The notes under the pieces are model-generated. The model saw only the letters and a list, made by a program, of their open reading frames with translations, searched no databases and was not told the DNA's origin. Source: Halichondria panicea (Eukaryota > Porifera > Demospongiae > Suberitida > Halichondriidae). Taken from it: 64,000 nt of DNA. The stretch spans positions 17,464,518 to 17,528,517 of the forward strand of contig NC_087377.1 in assembly GCF_963675165.1 (NCBI RefSeq), read 5' to 3'. Made by a program: the position numbers and the translations under genes. Within the stretch, counting starts at the first letter, position 1. The number at the start of each line of letters is the position of its first letter. Shown here piece after piece: positions 10,501-22,134 of this stretch.

Positions 10501-13500
10501 GGGACACTGTAGACACCTCACTGATGTACACTTCTAGGCTCGAGATTGCAGCTTGAATGTCATCTTTGGCCTTCTGTTTATGGTTGTCCATCTCAGCAGT
10601 GATGGCGGCGTAGGCACGATTGTAGTAGGCAATGGCCGAGTACTGTGGCTCCAACTCTATACTCTTTGTGTAGTACACATGTGCTCTCACAACCTCCCCA
10701 CTTTCTCCGCTGATAAGGAGTTGGTTTCCAAATTGGATGTAGTGGTAGAAGTTGGCAACGGACATAGTCATGGGGGCTGTAGGGTCAAATGGAATTGTAA
10801 CGGACCAGTTCGGTACCTCATTTCTGTTCATCTTCAAAAGCCACTTAGAGAAGAGTGACTTGTCCTTAAGTCCATCGATAGAATAAGGATCCCAATATCT
10901 GATTGTCACTCCAAGTTCACAAATCAGGTCTTCCATCTGCAGCTTCTCCACTTTATCGTTCCTCATTAAAAGCCACTGAGCCCACTGTTCGTTGAGCGAG
11001 TTTATGATGATCCTTTGATCGTCTCTACGGTCGCTGCGTGAATATGTGTACACCAGAGCCAGGCAATATTCTTTGAACAATCTCTCTCGAACTTCAACTT
11101 CTTTGATGTCATAATCTATCATTCGTCTGAGACGTATCGATTCTTCTTCAGCCCTCATATTTCTGATCTCCTCTATGTTCATTCCATCATACTGTGTCGG
11201 CATGGCAGCATAGTTGAGAATGCAACGAACAGATCCAGGCTTTCCCCCACGGGCTGTTCGACCAAAGGCTTGTAACTCCACCTTTCTGTTTCGAGCCAGG
11301 AACGTCACCAGACAGAGCAGACCACCACTAGCATTGACATCGTTCGTCACTTTGATGTTAGTGCCTCTACCGGCGAGGTTAGTGGCAATGATGATCTCAC
11401 CCGGACCAAGCTTTTTTTTGATGGTAGAGAGTTGCTTGGAGTTGCTGTGAGCATACAAGTACACCTTGTCTTCTGGCCAGTGCTCAGTCTTCACGAAGTA
11501 GTCCTTCAAGTCTTCGGCAGTTTTTATGTCTTCACAAAGAATGAGTGAGGCCCTTCCCTTCCTCCAGGGAGCAACTTCTTGACTCTCTTTTCTGACGGTG
11601 TCGACAATCTTCTTAAACCACTGTTCATTACTCTCTACAATTACAGCCGGTTTCTCAAAAAGTTTTCTGAGTTTGAAAGTCGGGATACTGCATACTTGAG
11701 TGTTGTACAGCTCACTGAGAATGGTAGTAGTGTTGCTATGTGCGTCTAGTCCAAGTGTACCAGACATACCATAGATACCTCCATTTCTTTTGTATCTGGA
11801 GAAGAATTCCACATTGGACATGAAATTGGTCACCAGAGAGATGGAGGTCATCGATAAATTGTGTTTCATTTCAAGCATTTGCTGCAGCCCTCCTCCCCAT
11901 TTCTTGTTGAGCTCCATAACTTCGCTGTTTTGGAAATCGATCGGAATTATCCTGCCTCTCGTAATGGCATATTCTCTGTCTTCTTCCATGTGAAGGGCAC
12001 GCAGGGCACTTTCTACATAGACTGGGAGTTGGCTCACAACAAACTCTTCCATTAGTTTTGGCAGCTTGATGGTAGCCTCAATTTCAGTGCCGGAAAAGTT
12101 GAGCTTGGTTTTCATGATTTCTGTGCCTCTGTCGATGATTTCTTCACGTGTATTGAGTATGCAGGCCAGACCGTTTCCAAGCATTAGGAGCTTCTCGGCA
12201 GATGAATAATCTTCGACTGTGTTAGCGGCCTCCAGTGCCCCCTCACTATTGATAGTGAAGGCTTTAAACTCGGGCATGTTTTCGTAATCAGCCAGGCCTG
12301 AGATCATCCTCAGTGTGTGATCAATTGTGAACCCTTCAATGGTTGCCTTCTTAATCTCTTGGTCTTCCTGCAGTAATGCCTCGAACTCGTCCACAGTTAT
12401 AACTCCCAGCTGAAAAGCTGTACTCAAGACCGCGTTGTGAGATTCTACTAGAGAAAATTCCGGGTCGAGTGATTCGTATATGGCCTGAGTGAATAGCTTG
12501 GGACTACCAGCATAGAGGATTTCTCCAGCAGTGGTCCTGGCTAGATTCAGTGGTCCAATCATGCCCCAGACGGCAGCTACCACTGGTTCAATGTGCAGTA
12601 AAATGGCTGCATTGTGCGAGAGATAGTTGAATTGAACTCCTTCATCCAGCATCAGCATATCCACTTCGTCGACGATTATGGCATCAGAACGTCGACCTTC
12701 TCTGATCTTCTTGTGCTCAAATTCCTGGCGGAGTATGTCACCAGCAAAATTGCCCACTGTGCCGTAGACGACTTGCTTCTTGTAGCATTCGGTTTTCACA
12801 TCGTCCATATCAGCACCATCAGTTCTGTTGAGGTCAGTGTTGTGTGTGACGGTCACTCCAAAATATTGGAAGAATTCCTCCCATTCTTGCACGTCTCTTA
12901 AGGCCAAAATTGGAGAGCTGGTCACCACGTCGACATGTTTGTTCTGGTGTGCTAGAATTATAGCAAATAGGGCCACTATCAGGGACTTTCCCTCGCCAGT
13001 CATTACCTCGATAAGCAAATTGTTGTCGTATCTCACTGCATACACAAGAAGCAGTAAGGAGACCAGCTGGGTCCTGCGTGGAAACCATCCCTTGAACTTC
13101 TGACAGGCACAGTAGAGCGTGATTATTGACTGAGCAATGTGGCTAACAGACATACCTTCATGACCGTTTCCCAAAGTTAGGAAAGTGGATTTACTTGCTG
13201 CCATTGAGGATTGTAACTGCTGCTCAAAATCGAGCTTAATGGAAAAAGTGCCAAGAATTTGATAGACTTCGTTAGCAACATGTTCTACTAAGTCCAAAAT
13301 ATTCTTTGAGACGAGTTTTGATGCTCGAATTTCATGGATTATATCCACTAGAGATTGATGATCTTCGTTCTCAATGGCTGTCTCCACGACTGATGGCACG
13401 TTAAGAGGCTGGCTATCCAAGGCATCCATGACCACTTTAGGCCGCACACAGTATGTTTGAATCAGGTGGAATGTTTTCTTGTGACTGTCATCTTGTAGTC

Positions 13501-14647
13501 GCTCTTTACACGACTCGAAAAACCTCAAAAAGTTATGGCCAGACCAATCCTTGCAAAACGCCTCCAGGTACATTTTCTGCATCATTCCATCGTCACTTTT
13601 AGACGTCACATACATATATAGACAGCGTTGCATCCAAAGGTTAGTCTCCTTGAGGTGTTTGGCCACTTGCAGTAGAAGGCTGGCCACTTTTGCTGTCAGG
13701 GGGAGGGAGTCATCAACGGTGAAAGTTGTTGTAATATCGATGGGTCGTATATCAACAAGATAGGAGAAAGAGTCCGCAAGAGAGAGACAATCGGTATCTC
13801 CCAGGTCTGTTTGGAGAATGGCTAGTGAGTCGAGTAGTAGATCCTTCTCTGCAGTTGGAAAACTGTTGGACTGCATGTAATGAGTGAACAAGAGCGTCTG
13901 AGCCGCCTTCAACCACCAACCACTGAGCTCATCACCCTCTTTGATCTTTGAGATGGAGAATTGCACTGATTCAACAATATCAGTGGTGACTGTATCAATT
14001 TCCTCGACTGTTTCACTCTCGAGAAAAGTTGCTTCATCGGGAATGTTCTCATTGTATCGTGTCTGCACTGCTTGTACTTCGACCTGAGAGCTCTCACTGG
14101 CTGAGAAAGGATTGTACACTGATGTCATCACCTGAACTTCAGTTGTGACTCTATCGTCTCCGGTTTCAGTGACTGCACCACCCTCTAGTGCTTGTCTGGC
14201 TTCTTCCTCTTTTTGTACTAGAGCCATCTTCCTTTCTGCTTCCGCTTGAGCCTCTTGTTGACGTCTCCTCTCTTCCTCCAGTTGTCGTTGTTCTTCTAAC
14301 CGTCTTCTTTCTTCCTCAGCCTGTCTCGCTAACTCTTTCTGTCTTTCTTCCTTTTCCTCTTGCTCTTCTTGCTCTCTTCGGCGTCTTTCAGCTTCTTCAC
14401 GTCTCCTTTGTTCCTCTTGCTGCTGTACGTAGTCATCTTTGGGTTTCCAAAAATCTGTCGGACAATAATAGGATGGTAGGCCCATGATTCGGTAGTACTG
14501 GCCCCCTAGGAAGACATAGACTTGGTCTACTCGAACCAGGCGATCAATGGTTTGCAGTTGAAAGCCACTCCATTTTTTACAAGCAGGAAGCCTTCGCCCA
14601 CATACAGCACAGTTGACACCATTGTATTCTGAAGGCTTGCTTCCCAT
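7572..14647 (-). CDS. Giant SecA-type ATPase with OTU-like domain
   Basis: Two long exons, 9581-14647 and 7572-9467, joined across a 113-nt intron (donor GTGAGT at 9580, acceptor ctcgcag), give about 2,320 residues in phase. Start: ATG at 14645-14647, just after an acceptor (ttttctgcag) that implies a 5' UTR exon. Order of parts: CxxC zinc-like motif (NCAVCGRRLPAC), charged coiled coil (about 74-165), then a full SecA motor: Walker A MTGEGKS (about 550), VVYGTVGNFAGD, DEVD (about 660), GIYGMSGTLG, IIIATNLAGRGTNIK (about 1090), FGRTARGGKPGS (about 1127). One TPR-like repeat (about 1320), a hydrophobic segment (about 1505-1550), an OTU-like site DQSNCLFHAYAF (about 1935) and a Gly/His/Asn-rich C-terminal region (about 2105-2140) follow. 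Bacterial SecA drives protein export; here nothing suggests a Sec channel, so the role is unknown. Confidence 0.85.
9468..9580 (-). other. Intron joining the two SecA-like reading frames
   Basis: The first frame ends at a stop at 9500-9502 and the second has no ATG near its start, so they look like overlapping ORFs. A consensus GTGAGT after ..ASMI and a pyrimidine-rich tttttctcgcag restore one frame (phase 0 to phase 0). A second usable acceptor 12 nt earlier (ctctcag) would add four residues. Confidence 0.75.
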
Positions 14648-14760
14648 AGCTGACCGCTTGATCAATGACAGATATTGTTCTGCAGAAAAAACAGCTATAA
14701 GGGCAGCTATAACAAGCAGTTAAGGTCAGGTAGTATATATATATAGCTATAAAGAAGTTC

Positions 14761-15257
14761 AAAATTATTGACCATACTGGAAAGCAAGTCTATTAATAAA
14801 GTACACATGCATGCACATGCACATGCACAATCACACAAAGTCAATACTCACATGTCTCCTTTACAATGAAACGAAGTCACTGGAGCACACTCACTGATTG
14901 ACTTGCAGCGAGATTACTGATTCAAATCGTTCTCTCAATCAAGTAAGATCTGTATGAGGAAAAATTATTGAAACATCATTATATATGCACATGATTATCA
15001 GTTGTTCTTCTGCTTAGTTTTGTTACAGTTAGCATGCAGTCTTCATAATTATTATACTTAAAATATATTACCTTTATCCAAAAAGTCCAATTCAAGGTTT
15101 TCAGCTTGTTCAAAAATATTTGAAGTCCTGTTTTGAAGGCTAGAATGATCTTGCAGTTTAACGCTTGCCAATATATAAGCTGAATTGGTGACGTCATAAT
15201 TAACCAATTGGAAGTTGTTAGGCAAAATTGACAGTCTGCGCGACATAGCACATTTTT
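14761..15257. other. Upstream region of SecA-like gene, no gene seen
   Basis: Short (catgca)n-rich DNA and a plausible 5' UTR intron of the SecA-like gene. A minus-strand open frame runs from the repeat at 15258-15480 down to 15058, but I cannot support it as a gene. Confidence 0.4.
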
Positions 15258-16495
15258 TCGTTGATCTGTCTGTATAAGTTAGCACTATAAAACTGACGAT
15301 TGAAGAGCCATTTCTTCCTGACAGTTGTTCTTTACTGGTCATTGTTGGCATACCAAAACCAAGAATCCCTACAAGTTGTGCCGGGGTGAATTGAATCAGC
15401 TTCATGCAAAAAAACAGACTGTAATTATAACTTGATTCCAAAATAATATCTCTTTGTTCTGCATGCAATAATGTGTTTGCTATTGCTGTGACAGGCTCTA
15501 GGAAAACCAGACTATTGGAGCAGACTAAAATTTTGGTGATTAATGTACCAAGTGATAGAGCAGAGCATTGCCTACACAATGATATGCTTAGTGTTCACAT
15601 ACCTAGTTTCATACCCGAGTTATGCGCGTTGGAAACTCGAAGCCGTAAAATGTAGTATCGAGAAAAACGGCTCTCAAAGATTGCTTAATTAGGAAAAATA
15701 AGGTAATAGTGAAAGTTTGGACGAAGCGTTTCGATGGAAAGAGTTGGATTTAGAGCATCAGATTTTACAGAGAGGTAGTAGAAGGACTGTAGATACTTAT
15801 ACATCAATAACATTTTATTTGAGATTTTATACTGTAGGCATAAATTTAGCTGTAGCTCAATACTAAATTCTGCTCCAATAGTCTGGTTTTCCCAGAGCCT
15901 GTCACATAATACGTGTATAATTATTCATAATAAACACACTGCCGTATACCGGAAATACTGTCATTAGACAGTCAGCGACACATGCATGTACTTGACCTTA
16001 GACATTTCTTCATTGACCTGTCTGTAAGTTAGCACTAACTGACGATTGAAGAGCCATTTCTTCCTGACAGCTGTTCTTTACTGGTCATTGTTGGCATACC
16101 AAAACCAAGAATCCCTACAAGTCGTAGCTGGGTGAACTGAATCAGCTTCATGCAAAAAAAACTGTAATTATAACTTAATTCCAAAATAATATCTCTTTGT
16201 TCTGCATGCAATATAATGTGTTTGCTATTATAATACGTGTATAATTATATTCATGATACTACATATAGAGTGTATCATAATAAGAGTGTGCACTTGCTTT
16301 TATGGTGTATATAATAATTATGTATATATACTATAATTATAGTGACAGCAGGCAGCTAGTGTTTCCAGTGCTCCTATATAGTATTTACAGTATTTCAGTG
16401 TTAACATAAGCAATGGTACTAGATACTGACTCCACAATACCGTGCATAATAAACAAAATACTGTCATTAGATAGTCAGCGACACATGCATGTACT

Positions 16496-16690
16496 TTTTT
16501 TTTTTTTTTTTTTTTTTATTAAACAAATTTATGCATACAGCAAAGGTAACAGAAAATAGCAGAATAGTAGCTAATCCAAATCAGTTACCTACCTACATAC
16601 ACAAAAACAGTACACAACAATCTAAATTACACTTCATTGATTTACAGTAAATGATTTTTAAAGGATGCAAGTGAAATACCGTCTGCCTTA
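16496..16690 (-). mobile_element. Short poly(A) retroinsert in an array unit
   Basis: A run of over 20 T followed by about 170 bp of unique sequence (attaaacaaatttatgcata...) interrupts an array unit. The uninterrupted junction (catgtacttgaccttagcat) is visible in the neighbouring unit at about 17168-17187. A poly(A) tail on the minus strand and abrupt loss of homology fit a 5'-truncated retroposed copy. Confidence 0.65.
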
Positions 16691-17710
16691 GCATTGACCT
16701 GTCTGTAAGTTAGCACTAACTGACGATTGAAGAATCATTTCTTCCTGACAGCTGTTCTTTACTAGTCATTGTTGGCATGCCAAAATCAAAAATCCCTACA
16801 AGTTGTAGCTGGGTGAATTGAATCAGCTTCATGAAAAAAATTGTATCCAAAATAATATCTCTTTGTTCTGCATGCAATATAATGTGTTTGCTATTATAAT
16901 ACGTGTATAATTATTTCATGATACTACATATAGAGTGTATCATAATAAGAGTGTGCACTTGCTTTTATGGTGTATATAATAATTATGTATGTATACTATA
17001 ATTATAGTGACAGCAGGCAGCTAGTGTTTCCAGTGCTCCTATAGTATTTACAGTATTTCAGTGTTAACATAAGCAATGGTACTAGATACTGACTCCACAA
17101 TACCGTGCATAATAAACACACTGCCGTATACCGGAAATACTGTCATTAGATAGTCAGCGACACATGCATGTACTTGACCTTAGCATTGACCTGTCTGTAA
17201 GTTAGCACTAACTGACGATTGAAGAATCATTTCTTCCTGACAGCTGTTCTTTACTAGTCATTGTTGGCATGCCAAAATCAAAAATCCCTACAAGTTGTAG
17301 CTGGGTGAATTGAATCAGCTTCATGAAAAAAAATTGTATCCAAAATAATATCTCTTTGTTCTGCATGCAATAATGTGTTTTGTTGCATTTTGAGTGCACA
17401 GATCAAAGGAAACACTGTGCCAATATCTGCCATAAGGCACAGGTCAAGCCTTGAACTGTGCCAATATCTAGATACTGGCATAGTATGGCTGAAGTTACCT
17501 AAAGCCCACCCTCCACCCAGTAACCTGAAACGGTCCCTTTTATAGTATAACACTGTTAAACAGATTCAGTGGTAGGCAGGAAAAGTTTTTCATGCGTCTG
17601 GTGCATTCCACAGCCACCACAAGTAGTTGAAACTAGTTGTCCTATAAAACGAGTGATGTGTACATGGAAAGGAATGCACAAGGAATGCAACAAATCAGTT
17701 GTTACACAGC

Positions 17711-17818
17711 TCACTCGTGCGCACATTGGATATATTGGCTCAGTAGTGTCTTTGCCCTCGAGGCCTTTGGGCCTAAGTCACTACTGAGCCAATATATCCC
17801 ATGTGGCACTCGTGCATG
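17711..17818. mobile_element. Foldback element
   Basis: Arms of about 38 bp, including a perfect 20-bp inner arm (gatatattggctcagtagtg and its complement), flank a 30-bp loop with its own short palindrome. No ORF. Confidence 0.75.
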
Positions 17819-17884
17819 TGTCACAACTATAACATAATACGTGTTTATATTCATGATACTATACATATAGAGTGTATCATAATA

Positions 17885-17966
17885 AGTATTACTGCGGCCC
17901 TCGGGCATTATGTTGCTCCAGTGCAATATATGGCATGTTGCACGAGGGCGCCTGCAATAACTAACT
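17885..17966. repeat. Short inverted repeat
   Basis: Imperfect arms ttactgcggccctcgggca and gagggcgcctgcaataa around an inner palindrome tgttgc..gcaatata. Related blocks lie near 18270-18350. Confidence 0.4.
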
Positions 17967-18453
17967 TGTTGCCCAAGACGTTAAACTCGTCTGACTGGTC
18001 ATAATTATATTAAAAGATAATTATGTGTTTTGAAGGTATTTAGTGTATTCATTAGTTTGCTGAATTCCATAGTAAATATTTAGGTTTTCTTATACAGAGT
18101 AATAGCCTATAAAAGGGACCAAATGAGTATTGGGTGAGATGGTGGGGCATAAGTCCAAATGGATATCTCTTAAAGAAATCTACTGCAGTGCATTATGCCA
18201 TATAATCCATGTACATGCATATAATATAATGATGAATTAGTTGCTATATAATGCAGTGCAATAATATGGTAGCCATGGCAGTAATGCAACATGCCATATA
18301 CTGAGCACTGGATTGCTTTGATCTGCCCACTCACTGCATGGGCAACAAGAGTGTATACTTGCTTTTATGGTGTATATATATATATGTAGTGACAGCAGGC
18401 AGCTAGTGTTTCCAGTGCTCCTAGTATTTACAGGTTACACTGTAAAAAATGAT

Positions 18454-18562
18454 GTGTGGTTTTGACGCGGAGTGCGTGGCTATTGTGGCAAACGTGCGTT
18501 TTTTCTTGCGTTTTTTCCTGATAATTGCCACAATAGTCACGCACTTGCGTCAAAACCACACA
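18454..18562. mobile_element. Foldback element
   Basis: Nearly perfect arms of about 38 bp (tgtgtggttttgacgcggag..ttgtggcaa and its complement) around a 30-bp loop rich in cgtttttt. Inserted within the repeat array region. Confidence 0.75.
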
Positions 18563-18958
18563 CAGTGTAGTAGCAATGGTATACTTAGATACTGACTCCG
18601 ACAATGCCATAAACACATGCACTGGAAACACTGTCATTAGACATATTAAGTGACATGCACTCTGACCTTAGAAATGTTTTCATTGACTTGCATGTCGTGT
18701 AAGTTAGCACTAACTGACAATTGAAGAATCATTTCTTCCTGACAGTTGTTCCATACTGGTCATTGCTATCATACCAAAACCAAGAATAACCGGCTATACA
18801 TAGCTGGTGAACTGAGTCAGCTCCTTGAAAAAGAGGCTGCACTGATCATTAATAAAATTGTTGTCCAAATACCTCTGTTCTGAAATTTATAATAATTATA
18901 CTGTATAGTAGCTAGAATGACTCTGAATTACTTACATTGCTTTTCAACTAGGTTGAAA

Positions 18959-19100
18959 ATCATTCAAAGTTGAATCAGTGTTGAAATGAGTATACTCCCA
19001 CTAAACCACAAAGCACTCTAGATCTAGGTGGCTGTCACAGCTTTGTGGTTTAGTGGTTGTGAGTATACACATTTCAATATGCATTCAACTTTGAATGATC
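18959..19100. mobile_element. Foldback element
   Basis: Two arms of about 50 bp (atcattcaaagttgaat..ccactaaaccacaaagc and complement) with a central agatctaggt loop. No ORF. Confidence 0.7.
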
Positions 19101-19659
19101 TCTTCAATAGGCCTTGCCCAATTATGTTAGCATAATTTTGAGACTAATAGGAGTGGAGCATTGAGCATTATGACAACCTAATCCTATTAGGCAATTTTTA
19201 CCAAATTTTGGTAGAAAGTATATGATTTTATAGAAGCACTATAGCCTCAATAATGAGTATGCTAATACTGAGTATATACGTATGGAAGGTGCTATATAGT
19301 CAGTGCTACTAGATCAGTTAATTCTTCTCTAAGATTTCTTTCACCAATAATTATAGTTCCTTAGAAAATTATGTAGAAACGTCTGTGATGTTGTAATATA
19401 ATTCTCGTTGATGATTTTTATTGAGACTAATGGGTAATAATTAAAGAACACATTCACTGTTAAAAGTTCCCTTTCTCTTTTGCAGATCAGAATAGAATTC
19501 ACTGTTTTATTAGTGAGTGACATGCACTCTGACCTTAGAAATGTTTTCATTGACTTGTCGTGTAAGTTTAATAGCACTAACTGACAATTGAAGAATCATT
19601 TCTTCCTGACAGTTGTTCCATACTGGTCATTAGTGCTATCATACCAAGCGAGGTACGGT

Positions 19660-19660
<1 letters not shown>

Positions 19661-19702
<42 letters not shown>
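19661..19702. repeat. GT microsatellite
   Basis: About 20 GT dinucleotides with one interruption. The stretch 19703-20442 holds no gene that I can support; it includes the repeat ctattggtagctgcaagagt (near 19938), also seen near 7020 and 58935. Confidence 0.9.
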
Positions 19703-19705
<3 letters not shown>

Positions 19706-20442
19706 CTATTTCAGGTGCTCAAGGATCAATGAAGTGCAAGTAAGAGTTTCTATAGGCTTCTAGTAATGTTTTCTTGGCATGCTATTTGTGAATTTGCAAA
19801 ATAAAGCTTTGTTCTCGAGTTATGCCTAGTTTTGCTTACTTGGAATGCCATTGCAGCCTTTTCAGAAGAGTCCGTAGCAAAACTTGTTCACCGAGTGTTG
19901 CTACTCTACTTAGTAGTTAGCTCTACACTAGAACGCTAGCTATTGGTAGCTGCAAGAGTGAGAAGAGAGCTGCAAAGCTCTGCTGACTTGCAGCCATTAA
20001 TTTTAGACTTGAATTTTTGGCTTCGATCGTTTTTAACAACAATAATGGTCGATCATTACCCCCTACTTGAGTTTCCCTGTGATTGCAATGCAGCAAAATT
20101 ATCATCATGATAATTATAATCAATGTGTGTATAAAAGCTAGCTAGTAGTTTTATGTTATGTAGCTTTGGCACCTCCACCAGACATCAGCACCCGCGGTGC
20201 TTTCATTAGTTAAGTGAAACAAAAATTGTTAGATTTTTTGTCTATTTGTAAATCTTATCTGCATTGTTATGCATTGTTATGTTATTGTTGTATTCCATGA
20301 TTGTGTTAACTTGTTTTTATTGACTCTGTTTAGCATACTAGATTTGGAGAAGCTAACAGAGATATATTTTGTATCACGATAAACAGAATGAAATATACAC
20401 AACATTAGGTGTTACTTTGCTTTAGCTCTTGGTATACACTCT

Positions 20443-20781
20443 TTATTGTCTTTTCGTACGTAGATGACCGGTGGATGTCAACTGGAAATCGTACAAGAGT
20501 ATTGAGGATTTCGTGACTGAATCTTCCCACTCAATTCGCTTCCTCTTGTTTTCTGGATCCTGTCTTTTTGCCACTCCTCTCCATTTGCTGTTGTATTTCC
20601 CTTCCATCCAGACAACTCCTACCTCTGAATATGAGATCGATCGAACTTGAGCAATCCATGGCTTGATGTTACTGCTTGGACAGCTTCTGACTGCCAGCAA
20701 CTGATCATTCTTGAGACCTGCTAAATCCTGCACCTCCCTAACGTCTGTCCGTGATTGCTTTCGGTAGGCCCCAGTGTACAC
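20443..20781 (-). CDS. Last exon of a transposon-associated protein (partial)
   Basis: An open exon with a good acceptor (atgtcatacag) encodes about 112 residues ending LTSTGHLRTKRQ. The core KPWIAQVRSISYSEVGVVWM, then a KW and SSILLYDFQL, resembles the chromo/BAH-like tail I know from transposon-linked proteins of corals, urchins and sponges. No upstream exons were recognised, and a terminal-inverted-repeat element lies immediately upstream. It could be a stranded transposon exon or the end of a domesticated gene. Confidence 0.45.
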   Translation of the reverse strand: MYTGAYRKQSRTDVREVQDLAGLKNDQLLAVRSCPSSNIKPWIAQVRSISYSEVGVVWMEGKYNSKWRGVAKRQDPENKRKRIEWEDSVTKSSILLYDFQLTSTGHLRTKRQ

Positions 20782-20962
20782 CTGTATGACATTGAATTTG
20801 AAGGTAGATACCATGTGAAGCAAAGCAACCTAAATTTAGGAAGCCTACTCAGTGACCTAAATTTAGAGATGGTATAATTTTTGTGTGTGCACACATGTGA
20901 TCTAAATTTAGGGAATTGTGTGTATATATACTTAATTATGTAATTATCGTACATAACTATGA

Positions 20963-21233
20963 GGCCATGCACTCCAAGTGATACTCTGGTTTCTGGTCCA
21001 CCGCCTGCATCAGATTTTATTCTTGGATTTCTATCTCATTATTGGATTTCTATCTCATTATTTCTACTACGCATGCGCAGAATGGTCCATGTGGTACAAA
21101 AATAAATAGTGTGATAACGATATTCATTTGCAAAATAGTGAAATTGATAATGACATAATGAGAAAAGCCGCCCGCCCGCATGCAATTAGAAAAACTTCAG
21201 GACCAGAAACCAGAGTGTCACTTGGAGTGGCCT
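20963..21233. mobile_element. TIR element, family 1 (ggcca..actccaa)
   Basis: Inverted termini of about 35 bp: ggccatgcactccaagtgat + actctggtttctggtcc at the left and the complement ending cttggagtggcct at the right. No ORF. The same terminal motif flanks 54146-54455. Confidence 0.8.
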
Positions 21234-21278
21234 AAACATAATAATTATTATACAGCCCATAACATTATTGTTATATAG

Positions 21279-22134
21279 GTGGCTTAGATTCCACTCATCC
21301 ACTGGGATTTATCCCATCAATTGGATGTGTGGTAGTGGGACACTACTCACTCAGTGGAAAGCTGGAGGAGGACCACTTTAACTTCGTTGAGGAAGGGCGG
21401 TCCAATTTCTTCCCCTGTATTGATCAATCCACTGCTAAGATTCCGATTTGTGTGCTGACAGCCATTATAAAGAAGCTGTCTTTTGAAGGGAGCACTGTTA
21501 TTGATGCCACAAGTGAATCTGGTAAGATTGTAATTATTATAGGATGACAGTGCATGCATGATTACTATTTTATACCCACCATGATTGTATTTATATACTG
21601 ATGTACAAACAACTATGGACCACCTGCCATGATAGTCAGATAGTTTCGGCCTTATTGGGCCTCATCAGCATAGTGTAGTTGTATGTAATAAGTACATGTA
21701 ATAAGATTACATGCATATATACATGCATAATATTATACATGCAATAGTGCATGGGGAATGTATGCATGCACATGTACACAAGTAGAGTATGCATGCAGTT
21801 TACCTAAATTTAGGTATTATTATAATGCAACTGTCTCTAAATTTAGGTACAACGTACAAAGTCAATGGTACATGTATACCTAAATTTAGGTAGAATTGCA
21901 TAACACATCGTTTCATGCATGCATGCAGGTAACTGTGCAATCGCCTCACTACAAGCAGGAAGAGATGTGGTGGTACTCAAGGCATTGGCCCAATTAAGCA
22001 GCACTTGCAAGAAGCCAGCTTGTAGAACTGTCAACAACATAGCTAGCTATGGACTAGACTATAGACTATACTGTTTCAAGCGTTCCATTAACTTCTATAT
22101 ATTACTTTGTATATGCCGAGTATATACGACTTGA
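21279..22134 (+). CDS. Methyltransferase-like C-terminal fragment (partial)
   Basis: Two exons, 21279-21521 and 21929-22134, with good splice borders (atatag/gt; g|gtaaga; gcatgcag). The product reads GLDSTHPLGFIPSIG...VVGHYSLSG and then EGSTVIDATSESG-NCAIASLQAGRDVVVLKAL. The second part has the shape of motif I and the following helix of amino-methyltransferases (VLDPFxGSGTT..A..LGR..IGIE type), although the usual DPF/GSG residues are altered to DAT/ESG. No catalytic (D/N/S)PP(Y/W) motif or upstream exons were found. Likely a partial or degenerate gene; the last about 25 residues may be non-coding. Confidence 0.4.

Larger units (their letters stand above)
15258..19650. repeat. Decaying tandem array, ~500-bp unit
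   Basis: A core of about 150 bp (gttagcactaactgacgatt, ttcttcctgacagctgttct, then tcagcttcatg) recurs near 15265, 15984-16160, 16694-16835, 17182-17330, 18700-18830 and 19565-19650. Between 15984 and 17180 it sits in two whole units of about 490-510 bp that also share a block from ataatacgtgtataatta to cagcgacacatgcatgta; blocks of that segment recur at 17836-17890 and 18345-18430. On the minus strand the core reads MKLIQFT..LVGI..FGMPTMTSKEQLSGRN..SSIVS in four copies but is stopped soon after in most. I do not recognise the peptide; it may be a fossil exon of a repeat. Confidence 0.8.

Noticed and set aside
15058-15579. 173-residue minus-strand ORF
   Set aside because: Begins in the repeat array core that is stopped in all other copies; no recognised family and no clear splice partners.
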